From the NCBI RefSeq assembly GCF_003010955.1, contig NZ_PGGO01000015.1, positions 62,001 to 126,000 of the forward strand: a stretch of DNA of 64,000 nucleotides. The letters are read 5' to 3'. The translations under genes and the position numbers were made by a program. Position 1 is the first letter of the stretch; the number at the start of each line of letters is the position of its first letter. This document shows positions 38,183-47,527 of the stretch, piece after piece. Source of the stretch: Phyllobacterium brassicacearum. Its GTDB lineage: Bacteria; Pseudomonadota; Alphaproteobacteria; Rhizobiales; Rhizobiaceae. The notes beneath the pieces are model-generated. The model was not told where the DNA came from, did not search any database, and saw nothing but the letters and a program-made list of their open reading frames with translations.

Positions 38183-38213
38183 AAAAAAAGGCGGCCCGGA
38201 GACCGCCTTTTTC
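38183..38213 (-). terminator. Terminator after rplS
   Basis: On the minus strand the stem AAAAAGGCGG/CCGCCTTTTT (38203-38212 and 38185-38194) is followed by T residues, 21 bases past the rplS stop. Confidence 0.88.
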
Positions 38214-38233
38214 AGAACTGATACGAACTGTGC

Positions 38234-38686
38234 TTATTCAGCAGCAGGTGCCTTGGCAACAGTTGCTTCCGTTACGACCTCGGCTGCGCCGGTGGCCGGA
38301 ACAACAGTCTTGCCCTTGCGGTTGTCTTTCTTTTCGGCAATACGGGCTGCCTTGCCGGTCAGGCCGCGCAGGTAATAGAGCTTGGCGCGACGAACCTTGC
38401 CGCGGCGAACGACTTCAACGCCTTCAACGAGTGGGGAAATGACCGGGAATACGCGCTCGACGCCTTCGCCGTAGGAAATCTTGCGAACTGTGAAGTTCTC
38501 GTTGATGCCAGCGCCATTACGGGCAATACAAACGCCTTCATAGGCCTGCACGCGGGTACGGGTACCTTCCGTCACGCGGACATTGACACGAACCGTGTCG
38601 CCGGGGCGGAAATCCGGAAGGGTGCGCTTTGCTTCGATCTTTGCTCTTTGCTCCAAATCGAGCTGACGAATAATTTCGACGGTCAT
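38234..38686 (-). CDS. rplS: 50S ribosomal protein L19
   Basis: A 150-residue ribosomal protein at the 30S-50S interface. The core [55 protein letters not shown] and [20 protein letters not shown] is unmistakable. The C-terminus carries an Ala/Val-rich extension typical of Hyphomicrobiales L19. The ATG at 38686 is preceded by AAGGA; ATGs slightly upstream are less likely. The 219-base gap to trmD holds palindromes. Confidence 0.96.
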   Translation of the reverse strand: MTVEIIRQLDLEQRAKIEAKRTLPDFRPGDTVRVNVRVTEGTRTRVQAYEGVCIARNGAGINENFTVRKISYGEGVERVFPVISPLVEGVEVVRRGKVRRAKLYYLRGLTGKAARIAEKKDNRKGKTVVPATGAAEVVTEATVAKAPAAE

Positions 38687-38766
38687 CGTCTTCATCCTTT
38701 TCTTGTCTTCTCGAACAGTCAGAGCGCTCGACACTTGGCACGCAGCAATTCTAGCCGCATTTCTAT

Positions 38767-38825
38767 GCCTCCGGTGGAGGCAGGAGCGAATTCACCATTC
38801 ATTGATTAATGGCCATTGATAATGG
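38767..38825 (-). promoter_or_regulatory. Hairpin plus tandem CCATT...AATGG palindromes in the trmD-rplS gap
   Basis: GCCTCC-GGT-GGAGGC (38767-38781) forms a hairpin. Beyond it, two abutting palindromes CCATT-N8-AATGG (38795-38812) and CCATT-GAT-AATGG (38813-38825) lie about 110-140 bases before the rplS start. They may be an rplS promoter operator or a leader structure; no known motif is assigned. Confidence 0.35.
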
Positions 38826-38905
38826 ACTTGGGTTTTCCCGAGTTGGCGGGCTGATACACCATAAAAGCCACTTTGTCACGTCTGGCAGCGATTCTTTTTG
38901 CCCGC

Positions 38906-39616
38906 TCATTTTTCTTGCGGGGTCTTGTGGACTTCCCAGAGGTCGGGGCGTCTCTCCCGCGTCAGACGCTCGGCTTCCGCCCGCCGCCATTTGTCGATGG
39001 CACCGTGATTGCCGGAGAGCAGCACATCCGGAATGCGCCGGCCCTCCCATTCCTGGGGTTTGGTATAATGCGGGTGTTCGAGCAGACCGGTTTCAAAGCT
39101 CTCGGTTTCTCCGGAAAGCACATTGCCCATGACGCCGGGCAGGAGCCGGACGATGGCATCGAGAACGACGATCGCCGCGGTTTCGCCGCCTGAGAGGATA
39201 TAGTCGCCGATGGAGATTTCTTCAAAACCCCTCGCCTCGATCAATCGTTCGTCGACCCCTTCGAAGCGTCCGCAAAGCACAATCGCACCGGGACCCGAGC
39301 TAAGTTCGCGCACGCGTGCCTGACTGAGCGGCTTGCCGCGTGGACTCATGAACAATTTCGGCCGACTGTCAGCAACATGATCGACTGCACGGGCCAGCAC
39401 ATCCGGCTTCATCACCATGCCCGCTCCGCCGCCAGCCGGCGTGTCGTCGACCATGCGGTGTTTGTCAGTCGCAAAATCGCGGATTTGCACCGTCTCCAGC
39501 GACCAAGCTCCATCCTGCAACGCCTTGCCGGCAAGGGAAATGCCGAGCGGTCCCGGAAACATTTCCGGATAGAGCGTCAGCACCGTTGCGCGAAAACCGC
39601 CTTCTGGCGTTGTCAT
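38906..39616 (-). CDS. trmD: tRNA (guanine37-N1)-methyltransferase
   Basis: A 236-residue SPOUT-class enzyme that methylates G37 next to the anticodon. The start [22 protein letters not shown], the [19 protein letters not shown] segment, the trefoil-knot SAM site [15 protein letters not shown]...[12 protein letters not shown] and the [13 protein letters not shown] end are present. Its ATG overlaps the rimM stop by four bases. Confidence 0.96.
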   Translation of the reverse strand: MTTPEGGFRATVLTLYPEMFPGPLGISLAGKALQDGAWSLETVQIRDFATDKHRMVDDTPAGGGAGMVMKPDVLARAVDHVADSRPKLFMSPRGKPLSQARVRELSSGPGAIVLCGRFEGVDERLIEARGFEEISIGDYILSGGETAAIVVLDAIVRLLPGVMGNVLSGETESFETGLLEHPHYTKPQEWEGRRIPDVLLSGNHGAIDKWRRAEAERLTRERRPDLWEVHKTPQEK

Positions 39617-40194
39617 GGCCGATTCTTCCCGCCGCCTTCGCCGCCAAGCTGACGGCGGCGCTCCTCATCCTCGTTCTCGTCAGCAATGAGACCGGCCGCA
39701 GCAGGATCAATGACAATATGTCCCGCCTTGACGTCGACATGCGGCACGGCGGCCTGCGTGAACGGGATCAACATGGGACGCTTGCCCGGAATTGTCAGCT
39801 CGAGGAGATCGCCGCCACCAAAGTCGAACATGGCGGATACCTTGCCGTGGCGCTTGCCTTCCGCATCGATCGCCTCGAGGCCGATCAGGTCGGAATGATA
39901 ATATTCGTCCTCGTCCAGATCCTGCGGCAGTTGCGATCGGTCGATGAACAGGGTCGTCCCGTTCAGTGCCTCAGCCATATTGCGGTCGTTCACGCCGCGG
40001 AAGCGCACGACGACAACCGTCTTGGCCGGACGGATATCCAGAACCTCGAAAGCCCTGCCCGTTACGTCGTAAAGCATGCCATAATCGCCGAGCGCCATCG
40101 GATCGCCGGTAAAGGTTTTCACCCTGAGTTCGCCGCGCGTTCCATGCGCCGCGCCGATTACCGCCAACTGTACCGGATCATTTAACTTCGCCAT
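39613..40194 (-). CDS. rimM: 16S rRNA processing protein RimM
   Basis: A 193-residue 30S assembly factor with an N-terminal beta-barrel ([32 protein letters not shown]) and a C-terminal PRC-barrel ([39 protein letters not shown]), plus the [21 protein letters not shown] strand and a basic Glu-rich tail. ATG at 40194 chosen over ATGs four and six codons upstream. No rpsP gene precedes it; xerC is divergent instead. Confidence 0.93.
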   Translation of the reverse strand: MAKLNDPVQLAVIGAAHGTRGELRVKTFTGDPMALGDYGMLYDVTGRAFEVLDIRPAKTVVVVRFRGVNDRNMAEALNGTTLFIDRSQLPQDLDEDEYYHSDLIGLEAIDAEGKRHGKVSAMFDFGGGDLLELTIPGKRPMLIPFTQAAVPHVDVKAGHIVIDPAAAGLIADENEDEERRRQLGGEGGGKNRP

Positions 40195-40316
40195 GGGTTT
40201 TTCCATTTTCATGCATTCAGCCCGAATTAGAGCAAAGCGCGAGCAAAACCAAGGCTGAAACGTTCTCGTAAGGAGTCCTGTGCCAGGGTTGCCGTCTAGA
40301 ATCGAGGAATGATGCC

Positions 40317-41273
40317 ATGGGCGTGCAGCCGCAGACCGAACAATTTCTGGTTTCCGCCAAAGCCGACCTGATCGAAGCGCGCGAAAACTGGCTAAAGTCG
40401 CTGAAGAACACAAGGCGCCTGGCCGCGAACACGCTGGAGGCCTATGAGCGGGACACGCGCCAGTTCTTCCAGTTTCTCACCGGTCACCTCGGCGAACCTC
40501 CCGCCTTGACGGACGTGGCTACGTTGCGCATCGCCGATCTGCGTTCCTTTCTGGCGCGCAGGCGCAATGATGGCGCAGGCGCACGGACGCTTGGCCGTGG
40601 ACTTGCTGGCATACGTTCCTTCCTGCGCCATCTGGAAAAACAGGGCATGGCGAACGCAGCGGCATCGATCGCCATGCGCGCACCGCGCCAGCCAAAGTCG
40701 CTGCCAAAGCCGCTGACCTTGGTGGATGCGAGGCGCGTGGTCGAAACAGGCGAGCAATTGAATGAGCAACCATGGATTGCCGCGCGCAATGCCGCCGTGC
40801 TCACCCTGCTTTACGGGTGCGGCCTGCGCATCTCCGAGGCGCTCGGCCTTGATGGCGGCTCTCTTACCGACCCTGAAGCCCGCTCGATTGCAATCACGGG
40901 CAAGGGCGGAAAGACCCGGATGGTGCCGCTGCTGCCGGTGGTGCACAGGGCTGTCGCTGAGTATCGCAAACTCTGCCCCTACACGCTTGATGAAGGCAAG
41001 CCGCTGTTTCGAGGCGCACGCGGCGGCGAGCTGCACTCGGCCATCATTCAGCGTGACATGCAGCGCATGCGCGGCGCGCTCGGTCTTCCGGACACCGCGA
41101 CCCCCCACGCGTTGCGGCATTCTTTCGCCACGCACCTGCTTGGCCGCGGCGGTGACCTGCGCACGATCCAGGAACTGCTCGGCCACGCGAGCCTGTCGAC
41201 CACGCAGGTCTATACCGGCGTCGATACGGAACGATTGATGGAAATCTACGACAAGGCGCATCCCCGCGCCTGA
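40317..41273 (+). CDS. xerC: Tyrosine recombinase XerC
   Basis: A 318-residue tyrosine recombinase that resolves chromosome dimers at dif with XerD and FtsK. The SAM-like N-terminal domain spans about 15-130 ([22 protein letters not shown]). Catalytic residues are in [12 protein letters not shown] (Arg), [10 protein letters not shown] (Lys), [14 protein letters not shown] (His, Arg), [12 protein letters not shown] (His, Tyr). No attachment sites or phage genes are nearby, so it is the housekeeping enzyme. C versus D assignment is from overall resemblance. Confidence 0.88.
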   Translation: MGVQPQTEQFLVSAKADLIEARENWLKSLKNTRRLAANTLEAYERDTRQFFQFLTGHLGEPPALTDVATLRIADLRSFLARRRNDGAGARTLGRGLAGIRSFLRHLEKQGMANAAASIAMRAPRQPKSLPKPLTLVDARRVVETGEQLNEQPWIAARNAAVLTLLYGCGLRISEALGLDGGSLTDPEARSIAITGKGGKTRMVPLLPVVHRAVAEYRKLCPYTLDEGKPLFRGARGGELHSAIIQRDMQRMRGALGLPDTATPHALRHSFATHLLGRGGDLRTIQELLGHASLSTTQVYTGVDTERLMEIYDKAHPRA

Positions 41274-41354
41274 ACCCGCATGAATTTCATACTGTAGACA
41301 ATTTGCTGGCAGAGAGTAACGCTTTCTCCGCAGGCGCACGGATAGAACCTCGTT

Positions 41355-42422
41355 ATGAACGACAAAGACATTTTCCCTGCTCTCGACCGTATCGCCGACG
41401 GCATTCTGCGGCTCTGCCTGGCTCTGAGCTGGCTGTTGGTCGCCTCATTTCTCGCGGTCGCTTTCAGCGCCACGCGCATTCGGGCGCAGGAGATCGGCTG
41501 CGGCGGTCACGATCTGATCGCCGACATGGCAAAGTCCGACCCGGCAAAGCTGGAAGCACTGCGCAAGGAGGCCGCTGAAACCATCAACGGGAAGGGATTG
41601 CTTTGGAAAATTGAAAAAACCGGCGTGAAGCCGTCATACCTGTTCGGAACGATGCACCTGACCGATCCTCGCGTGCTCAAACTCTCCGAGGCGGCCGAAA
41701 CAGCCTATGAAGGGGCAGACACAATTGTCATCGAGACAGAAGAAGTGCTTGACCCCAAGGCGCCCATGAAGGTGATGGCCGAAACGCCGGATCTCATGAT
41801 GTTTACGGACGGCACGACGCTGGATAAGCTCATCCCCAAAGACAAGCTTGAGACTGTCAAGACTGCCCTTTCCGAGCGCGGTATTTCCCTTGCAGCGGTC
41901 AACCGCATGCAGCCCTGGATGCTGACAAGCATGCTTGCCATGCCAGCCTGTGAACTGGCACGCAAGAAGGAAGGAAAGAACTTCCTCGATATCAAGCTGG
42001 CCGAGGAGGCAAGAAACCACGGCAAACAGATCGCCGGACTTGAGACCATCAAGGACCAGCTCGGAGCCATGGCGTCGCTCCCGACGCAATTTCACATCGA
42101 CGGCCTGATCGAAACGCTGACACTGGGGCCGAAACTGCCGGACGTCTTCGAAACGATGACTGTTCTCTACACGCAAGGTGATATCGGCATGATCTTCCCG
42201 CTTATGCGCTCGGTATCCCCCGATGGCACCGAAAGCGGCCAGAATTACGCGGAATTCGAAGAGAAGATGATCAATACTCGCAACCGGACCATGGCGGAGC
42301 GTGCCGCCCCGATTATCGACAGGGGCAATGCATTCGTTGCGGTGGGCGCCCTACATCTTCCGGGCGAGCAAGGTCTTGTCTCACTGTTGAAAAACAAGGG
42401 ATATACAATCACGGCCCATTGA
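41355..42422 (+). CDS. TraB/GumN family protein
   Basis: A 355-residue protein with an N-terminal membrane segment (about 15-40, LCLALSWLLVASFLAVAFSA) that anchors or exports it. The TraB/GumN domain follows, with both diagnostic GxxH motifs: LFGTMHLTDPRV near residue 98 and VGALHLPGEQGLVSLLKNKGYTI at the end. The family includes Tiki-like metalloproteases, so an extracytoplasmic protease role is possible. It is downstream of xerC. Confidence 0.88.
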   Translation: MNDKDIFPALDRIADGILRLCLALSWLLVASFLAVAFSATRIRAQEIGCGGHDLIADMAKSDPAKLEALRKEAAETINGKGLLWKIEKTGVKPSYLFGTMHLTDPRVLKLSEAAETAYEGADTIVIETEEVLDPKAPMKVMAETPDLMMFTDGTTLDKLIPKDKLETVKTALSERGISLAAVNRMQPWMLTSMLAMPACELARKKEGKNFLDIKLAEEARNHGKQIAGLETIKDQLGAMASLPTQFHIDGLIETLTLGPKLPDVFETMTVLYTQGDIGMIFPLMRSVSPDGTESGQNYAEFEEKMINTRNRTMAERAAPIIDRGNAFVAVGALHLPGEQGLVSLLKNKGYTITAH

Positions 42423-42574
42423 TCGAGTACGCAAGTATTTAACCGCAAGTCGGACGTAAAACTGCATACCACTATCAATCATACCTCTGCATTTGTTGGA
42501 TGTTCTGGAACAAACCGGTGAAATGGCCGTTGTTGATTTATCCTTGTGCAAAGGAATGTCACGGAGGACACGAA

Positions 42575-42910
42575 ATGACCTATGATCCAAACTTGCAGCA
42601 GCGGCCGATGGAGTCCGATCCGACTAATCCGAAATCCACTGTGATCAAGTCTGGCGGTGGCGGCAGCGGTTTTCTGATCGCCGGCATTCTTATCGCGGCG
42701 CTGGTAGTGGGAAGTTACTATTACTTCAACCGTGGTGGCAGTGAAATGACCGCTCCAACGCCGCCAGCTCCGACGAGCGAGGCACCGGCTCCGGCAACGC
42801 CACCGGCACCTGACGCAATGGCACCTGCGCCGACAGCTCCGGCTCCAGCCGAGCCTGCCCCGGCACCGTCTACGGCGCCTGCACCGACAACCCCGGCTCC
42901 CGCACAGTAA
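42575..42910 (+). CDS. Pro/Ala-rich single-pass membrane protein, unknown function
   Basis: A 111-residue protein with a polar N-terminus of about 25 residues, a glycine patch (SGGGGSGF), one membrane helix (LIAGILIAALVVGSYYYF) and a tail of about 55 residues made almost only of Pro, Ala, Thr and Glu in PAP/APAP repeats. The topology suggests a periplasmic extended stalk. I do not recognise a family. The start is fixed by a GGAGG site eight bases upstream. Confidence 0.75.
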   Translation: MTYDPNLQQRPMESDPTNPKSTVIKSGGGGSGFLIAGILIAALVVGSYYYFNRGGSEMTAPTPPAPTSEAPAPATPPAPDAMAPAPTAPAPAEPAPAPSTAPAPTTPAPAQ

Positions 42911-42930
42911 TCATTAACGCATGAGCCGAA

Positions 42931-42963
42931 ACAAAAAGGCCCGAGAGATCTCGGGCCTTTTTC
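42931..42963. terminator. Strong bidirectional terminator
   Basis: The 14-bp perfect stem AAAAAGGCCCGAGA/TCTCGGGCCTTTTT (42933-42946 and 42949-42962) has A and T runs on both sides. It ends the Pro/Ala-rich gene and lpdA, which converge here. Confidence 0.93.
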
Positions 42964-42982
42964 ACGTGCAATCGCTGGCGGA

Positions 42983-44389
42983 TTACATATGGATCGGCTT
43001 GGCGAAGGTAGCGAGTGCTGCCTCGCGCACGGCTTCCGACATCGTCGGGTGCGCATGTGTCGTGCGTGCCAGGTCCTCCGACGACCCACCGAATTCCATT
43101 AAGACGGTCGCCTCATGGATCATTTCGCCAGCGCCATAACCGAGAATGTGAACACCGAGGACGCGGTCAGTCGCCTTGTCAGCCAGAATCTTGACGAAAC
43201 CGTCTGTGTGCAACATGGCGCGCGCACGGCCATTGGCCGTGAACGGAAATTTGCCGGCTTTGTATTCGATGCCGGCCGCTTTCAGTTCTTCCTCGGACTT
43301 GCCGACAGACGCCACTTCCGGCTGCGTGTACACGACATTCGGGATGGCATCGTAATTGACATGTCCGGCCTGGCCGGCAAGGATTTCGGCAACGGCAATA
43401 CCCTCATCTTCCGCCTTGTGCGCCAGCATCGGGCCGTCGACCACATCGCCAATGGCGTAAATTCCTGGAACGTTGGTTTGCCAATGATCATTGATGGCGA
43501 CGCGGCCGCGATCGTCCACAGCTACACCGGCTTCCTTAAGGCCAAGCGCATCGGTATAGGGTCTGCGCCCCGTGGAGACGAGCACCACGTCGGCATCAAT
43601 CGTCTGGGCTCCGCCCCCCTTGACCGGTTCGAAGGTAACCTTGGCGTCCTTGCCGGATTTTTCCACACCGGTGACTTTGGCGCCCATCTTGAACTCGATA
43701 CCCTGCTTTTCCAGCATCCGCTGGAACTGCCTCGAAACTTCGCCGTCCATCGATCCAAGGATCTTGTCCAGATATTCGACAACAGTCACTTTAGACCCAA
43801 GGCGGCTCCAGACCGAGCCGAGTTCGAGCCCGATGACGCCACCGCCAACGACGACGAGACGTTCCGGCACCTTCTGGAATTCGAGTGCTCCGGTCGAGGA
43901 AACGATGACCTTCTCGTCAAATTCGACCTTGACGCCGGGGATGCTCGCGACGTCGGAACCGGTTGCAATGACAATGTTCTTTGCCTCGATCTCCTGCACG
44001 GACCCATCATCGGCAGTCACGGAAACCTTGCCGGCGCTCAACACTTTGCCAGTGCCGATAAACGCGTCGATCTTGTTCTTCTTGAACAGGAACGCGACGC
44101 CGTTGACGTTGGCTTCCACTGTTGCGTCCTTATGGGCCAGCATAGCCTTCAGGTTGAGCTTGGGTGTGCCGACGTCGACGCCAAGCGTGGCGTGCGAATG
44201 ACCGGCCTCGTGGAACACTTCTGAAGCGTGAAGCATCGCCTTTGAAGGAATGCAGCCAATGTTCAGGCAAGTCCCGCCGAATGTTGCGCGCTTCTCGATC
44301 ACTGCGGTCTTCAAGCCAAGCTGCGCGGCCTTGATCGCGCACACATAGCCACCCGGACCTGTTCCGATGACGACGACATCATAAGCCAT
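42983..44389 (-). CDS. lpdA: Dihydrolipoyl dehydrogenase (E3)
   Basis: A 468-residue flavoprotein that reoxidises dihydrolipoyl groups of 2-oxo acid dehydrogenase complexes. FAD loop VVVIGTGPGGYVCAIKAA, redox disulfide GGTCLNIGCIPSKAML, NAD loop LVVVGGGVIGLELGSVW and the C-terminal HAHPTMSEAVREAAL with the catalytic histidine are all present. It lies at the end of the mdh-suc cluster and so most likely serves the SucAB complex. Confidence 0.96.
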   Translation of the reverse strand: MAYDVVVIGTGPGGYVCAIKAAQLGLKTAVIEKRATFGGTCLNIGCIPSKAMLHASEVFHEAGHSHATLGVDVGTPKLNLKAMLAHKDATVEANVNGVAFLFKKNKIDAFIGTGKVLSAGKVSVTADDGSVQEIEAKNIVIATGSDVASIPGVKVEFDEKVIVSSTGALEFQKVPERLVVVGGGVIGLELGSVWSRLGSKVTVVEYLDKILGSMDGEVSRQFQRMLEKQGIEFKMGAKVTGVEKSGKDAKVTFEPVKGGGAQTIDADVVLVSTGRRPYTDALGLKEAGVAVDDRGRVAINDHWQTNVPGIYAIGDVVDGPMLAHKAEDEGIAVAEILAGQAGHVNYDAIPNVVYTQPEVASVGKSEEELKAAGIEYKAGKFPFTANGRARAMLHTDGFVKILADKATDRVLGVHILGYGAGEMIHEATVLMEFGGSSEDLARTTHAHPTMSEAVREAALATFAKPIHM

Positions 44390-44423
44390 AATTCAATCCT
44401 TCTTTTGGGGAGCTCACGCGAAA

Positions 44424-44954
44424 TTACTGTTCGGGTATGCATTCTTTGAAACGGAAGACTTCCCAGGGGAAAGTCTCGATGGGTTTTTCGAGTTTGAAGT
44501 TGAAGCCGCTGATGGAGCTGGCAAAGCCCGGCAAGAGTATAGCCTGCGCCGCCGGCTCCTTGGCCTTGGGCAGGAGGTCGGCGTCCGCACCCTCCGTCAG
44601 GGCGTAGATGACGCCTCGCCATACCGTGCATTGTTCAAGTTCATCACCGGTGACATCCCCGGTCGGGCACCTGTACATGATGATGCCGTTGGGGCGGGGC
44701 ACACTGTCACTCCACATCACCACGCCATCCATTTTCAGATCGCTGCCATTCATCTGGAGCGAGAATTCGTTGGATGTCATCACCGGCAGGTTTTCCGGCA
44801 CGGTTATGAAGGTGAGTGTATAGGCGTCATCCCGATCCGCATAAATGGCGCGGTCCTGTGTGCAGGCAGCAAAGGCTGGCGCTGCCACGAATGAAGCCGC
44901 GGCCATCAGCGTAGTGACGGCAAATACGAAATGGGAACGGGCGCAAGCAGCCAT
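44424..44954 (-). CDS. Exported protein of unknown function
   Basis: A 176-residue protein with a signal peptide (about 1-30, VFAVTTLMAAASFVAAPAFAAC). The mature part includes DDAYTLTFITVPENLPVMTSNEFSLQMNGSDLKMDGVVMWSDSVPRPNGIIMYRCPTGDVTGDE and a C-terminal FPWEVFRFKEC. Several cysteines suggest a disulfide-bonded periplasmic protein. I do not recognise the family. It lies between the LysE gene and lpdA in the TCA cluster. Confidence 0.75.
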   Translation of the reverse strand: MAACARSHFVFAVTTLMAAASFVAAPAFAACTQDRAIYADRDDAYTLTFITVPENLPVMTSNEFSLQMNGSDLKMDGVVMWSDSVPRPNGIIMYRCPTGDVTGDELEQCTVWRGVIYALTEGADADLLPKAKEPAAQAILLPGFASSISGFNFKLEKPIETFPWEVFRFKECIPEQ

Positions 44955-44962
44955 CGGATTTT

Positions 44963-45601
44963 CTAACTCGCCTGCTGGGTGGCAAGCTTGACACCAAGCC
45001 CTATGAACACAACGCCTGTGACGCGGTTGAACCAGCGTCCCCAGGCAACAAAGCGGTCGCGCACGGATTGCATGGTGAAGAATACGGAAACAGCGATGAA
45101 CCATGATATGAGCGCTGTCGACATGACCACGCCGTAACCGGCCTGGACCAGGATGGGTGTTTCGTGACTGACCAGTGCCGAAAACAGCGACAGGAAGAAC
45201 AGCACAGCTTTCGGATTCAGTGCGTTCGTGACGAACCCCATCAGGAAACAGCGCAGGCCGGAGAGCTGCCGGGTCGGCTTGCTTTCTGCCACCCCGGCTG
45301 GAGCTTCTGGCGCCGGGGCCCGCAACGCCTTGACGCCAAGATAGAACAGATAGGCGGCCCCCGCCCATTTGAGCATGCTGAAGAGGTAGAGGGATTTTGA
45401 TACGATAAGCCCGAGTCCCAGCACGGTATAGCTGATATGGAACAGCAGTGATGCGCCGATGCCGAAGCTGGTGATGATGGCGCTGCGTCGTCCGTACACA
45501 ATGCTTTGCCGGACGACGAGCGCGAAATCAGCACCCGGCGATACGATCATGATCGAAAACACCGCCATGAGGCCGAGCAGCTCGTAGAAATATTGCGACA
45601 T
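44963..45601 (-). CDS. LysE/RhtB family amino-acid exporter
   Basis: A 212-residue inner-membrane protein with about six helices. The N-terminal motif IVSPGADFALVVRQSIVYGRRSAIITSFGIGASLLFHISYTVLG is the LysE-family signature, followed by KWAGAAYLFYLGVKALRA and RCFLMGFVTNALNPKAVLFFLSLF. It exports an amino acid or homoserine lactone-like compound; the substrate is unknown. It is two bases after the VOC gene, so the two are probably cotranscribed. Confidence 0.9.
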   Translation of the reverse strand: MSQYFYELLGLMAVFSIMIVSPGADFALVVRQSIVYGRRSAIITSFGIGASLLFHISYTVLGLGLIVSKSLYLFSMLKWAGAAYLFYLGVKALRAPAPEAPAGVAESKPTRQLSGLRCFLMGFVTNALNPKAVLFFLSLFSALVSHETPILVQAGYGVVMSTALISWFIAVSVFFTMQSVRDRFVAWGRWFNRVTGVVFIGLGVKLATQQAS

Positions 45602-45603
45602 GC

Positions 45604-46041
45604 CTATGCTCCGGGCGCCGCTTCACCGAGCGGTGCATTGAACGCCCAGACATGGCCAAATGGATCCCTCACGCGTCCATAACGCGCGTTCCAGAAGGTA
45701 TCTTCAATGGGCATGATGAGTGTTGCACCCGCCTTGACCGCGCGGTCGACTGCCTGGTCAACATCAGCAGCCTTCGGCAAGTTGATGTCGATCGCAACGC
45801 TCGCGCCGCCGCGGCTGACCGGCGACAAAACATCGCCGCCAAACTCCTGAAACTCGTCATGCATCATGATCGTGCCACCAAACAGTGACAGATTGGCGTG
45901 CAGAACGCGTTTTCCGTCCTCGGTCATCTGCTTGAACGTTTTCGTGGCGCCGAAAGCCTCTTCATAAAAAGCGATGGCTTCGAGACCCCCCTTAACGCAG
46001 ATGTGGGGTTCGACAGGTGGGAAATGAGGTACATCAGCCAT
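45604..46041 (-). CDS. VOC (glyoxalase/PhnB-like) family protein
   Basis: A 145-residue vicinal-oxygen-chelate fold protein with the PhnB/YdcJ-like pattern VEPHICVKGGLEAIAFYEEAFGA, GTIMMHDEF and YGRVRDPFGHVWAF. Only part of the classic metal site is clear, so an enzymatic role is uncertain. I start at the ATG at 46041 (MADVPHFPP). It lies between sucB and the LysE gene. Confidence 0.85.
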   Translation of the reverse strand: MADVPHFPPVEPHICVKGGLEAIAFYEEAFGATKTFKQMTEDGKRVLHANLSLFGGTIMMHDEFQEFGGDVLSPVSRGGASVAIDINLPKAADVDQAVDRAVKAGATLIMPIEDTFWNARYGRVRDPFGHVWAFNAPLGEAAPGA

Positions 46042-46216
46042 TTTGCTTTGCCTTTCATCGTATGCCGGCAATTCAATCGACGGCAGATTATTGATACGAG
46101 ACATCACAACCAACCAAACACACATTTTACTCTGGCCGTTGGCCGAGACTATGCGATTTCAGTTCGATGTACCACGGGGCCGCGTCAGCCACAGCCCCGC
46201 TAATTGACGGCATGTA

Positions 46217-47500
46217 TTACAGATCGAGAACGAGGCGTTCGGGATCCTCCAGGCTTTCCTTGACGCGAACGAGGAAAGTAACCGCTTCCTTGCCGTCAAC
46301 GATGCGGTGATCGTAGCTGAGCGCAAGATACATCATCGGACGGATAACGATCTGTCCACCGACGACAACCGGGCGATCCTGGATCTTGTGCATGCCAAGA
46401 ATACCGGACTGCGGCGCATTCAGGATAGGCGAGGACATGAGAGAGCCATAGACACCGCCATTGGAGATGGTGAAGGTGCCGCCCTGCATATCCGCCATGG
46501 AAAGCGCACCATCGCGTGCGGCTCTGCCGAGACGGCCGATTTCCTTTTCGATCTCGGCGATCGACATCTGGTCGGCATTGCGTACGACCGGGACAACGAG
46601 GCCCTTGTCCGTACCGACGGCGACGCCAACATGGGCAAAATTCTTGTAGATGATGTCCGTGCCGTCGATTTCCGCGTTAACCGCAGGAATTTCCTTCAGT
46701 GCATGGGTGACTGCCTTGGTGAAGAAGCCCATGAAGCCAAGCTTCACGCCATGCTTCTTCTCGAAGATGTCCTTGTAGCGGTTGCGCAAATCCATCACTG
46801 CCGACATGTCCACCTCATTGTAGGTGGTCAGCATGGCAGCGCTGTTTTGTGCATCCTTGAGGCGTTTTGCGATCGTCAGACGCAAACGGGTCATCTTCAC
46901 CCGCTCCTCGCGCGAAGCATCGTCGGTTGAGGATGCAGGGCGTGCGACAGCTGCCGGCGCCTCGGTAGCTGGTGCGGGGATGCCCTTGGCAACGGCATCG
47001 AGCACATCCCCCTTGAGGACCTGACCGCGTTTGCCCGAACCTTCGACCTGCGATGGGGATACACCCTTTTCGGCCAAGAGCTTGGAGGCAGCGGGTGATG
47101 CCGGCATTTCACTGGGTTTGCGCTCGGCAATCGCCGGCTCACCGGCAACTTCGGCGGTCTTTGTCGCGGCTTCTGAAGTCGTCGCAGCGGCCGCGGCGCC
47201 CGATGCCTGGGCTACAGCTTCCGGCTTTGCCTCCTGCTTTGCCGGGGCGGCTGCCGCGCCATCGCCCGACCCGATCATACCGAGCAAAGCGCCAACCTCG
47301 ACCGTATCACCTTCCTTGGCGGTGATTTCAGCGAGCGATCCGGCAGCTGCTGCCGGAACCTCAATCGTTACCTTGTCAGTCTCAAGCTCAACCAGAGGTT
47401 CGTCAACGGCAATGACCTCGCCGACCTTTTTGAACCACTTGCCAATGGTCGCTTCGGAAACGGATTCGCCCAGCGTTGGGACGCGTATTTCGGTTGCCAT
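46217..47500 (-). CDS. sucB: Dihydrolipoyllysine-residue succinyltransferase (E2)
   Basis: A 427-residue E2 component of 2-oxoglutarate dehydrogenase. A lipoyl domain (1-80) has the lipoylated lysine in [11 protein letters not shown]. An Ala/Glu-rich linker follows, then the E3-binding domain ([33 protein letters not shown]) and the catalytic core ending [21 protein letters not shown] with the active-site histidine and aspartate. It follows sucA by 27 bases. Confidence 0.96.
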   Translation of the reverse strand: MATEIRVPTLGESVSEATIGKWFKKVGEVIAVDEPLVELETDKVTIEVPAAAAGSLAEITAKEGDTVEVGALLGMIGSGDGAAAAPAKQEAKPEAVAQASGAAAAATTSEAATKTAEVAGEPAIAERKPSEMPASPAASKLLAEKGVSPSQVEGSGKRGQVLKGDVLDAVAKGIPAPATEAPAAVARPASSTDDASREERVKMTRLRLTIAKRLKDAQNSAAMLTTYNEVDMSAVMDLRNRYKDIFEKKHGVKLGFMGFFTKAVTHALKEIPAVNAEIDGTDIIYKNFAHVGVAVGTDKGLVVPVVRNADQMSIAEIEKEIGRLGRAARDGALSMADMQGGTFTISNGGVYGSLMSSPILNAPQSGILGMHKIQDRPVVVGGQIVIRPMMYLALSYDHRIVDGKEAVTFLVRVKESLEDPERLVLDL

Positions 47501-47527
47501 GTTCTTAGCTCTCGTTGATCTGTCTAA

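Noticed and set aside
40317..41273. Integrase of a mobile element
   Set aside because: The recombinase is a housekeeping XerC by length and sequence; there are no attachment repeats, tRNA or phage genes nearby.
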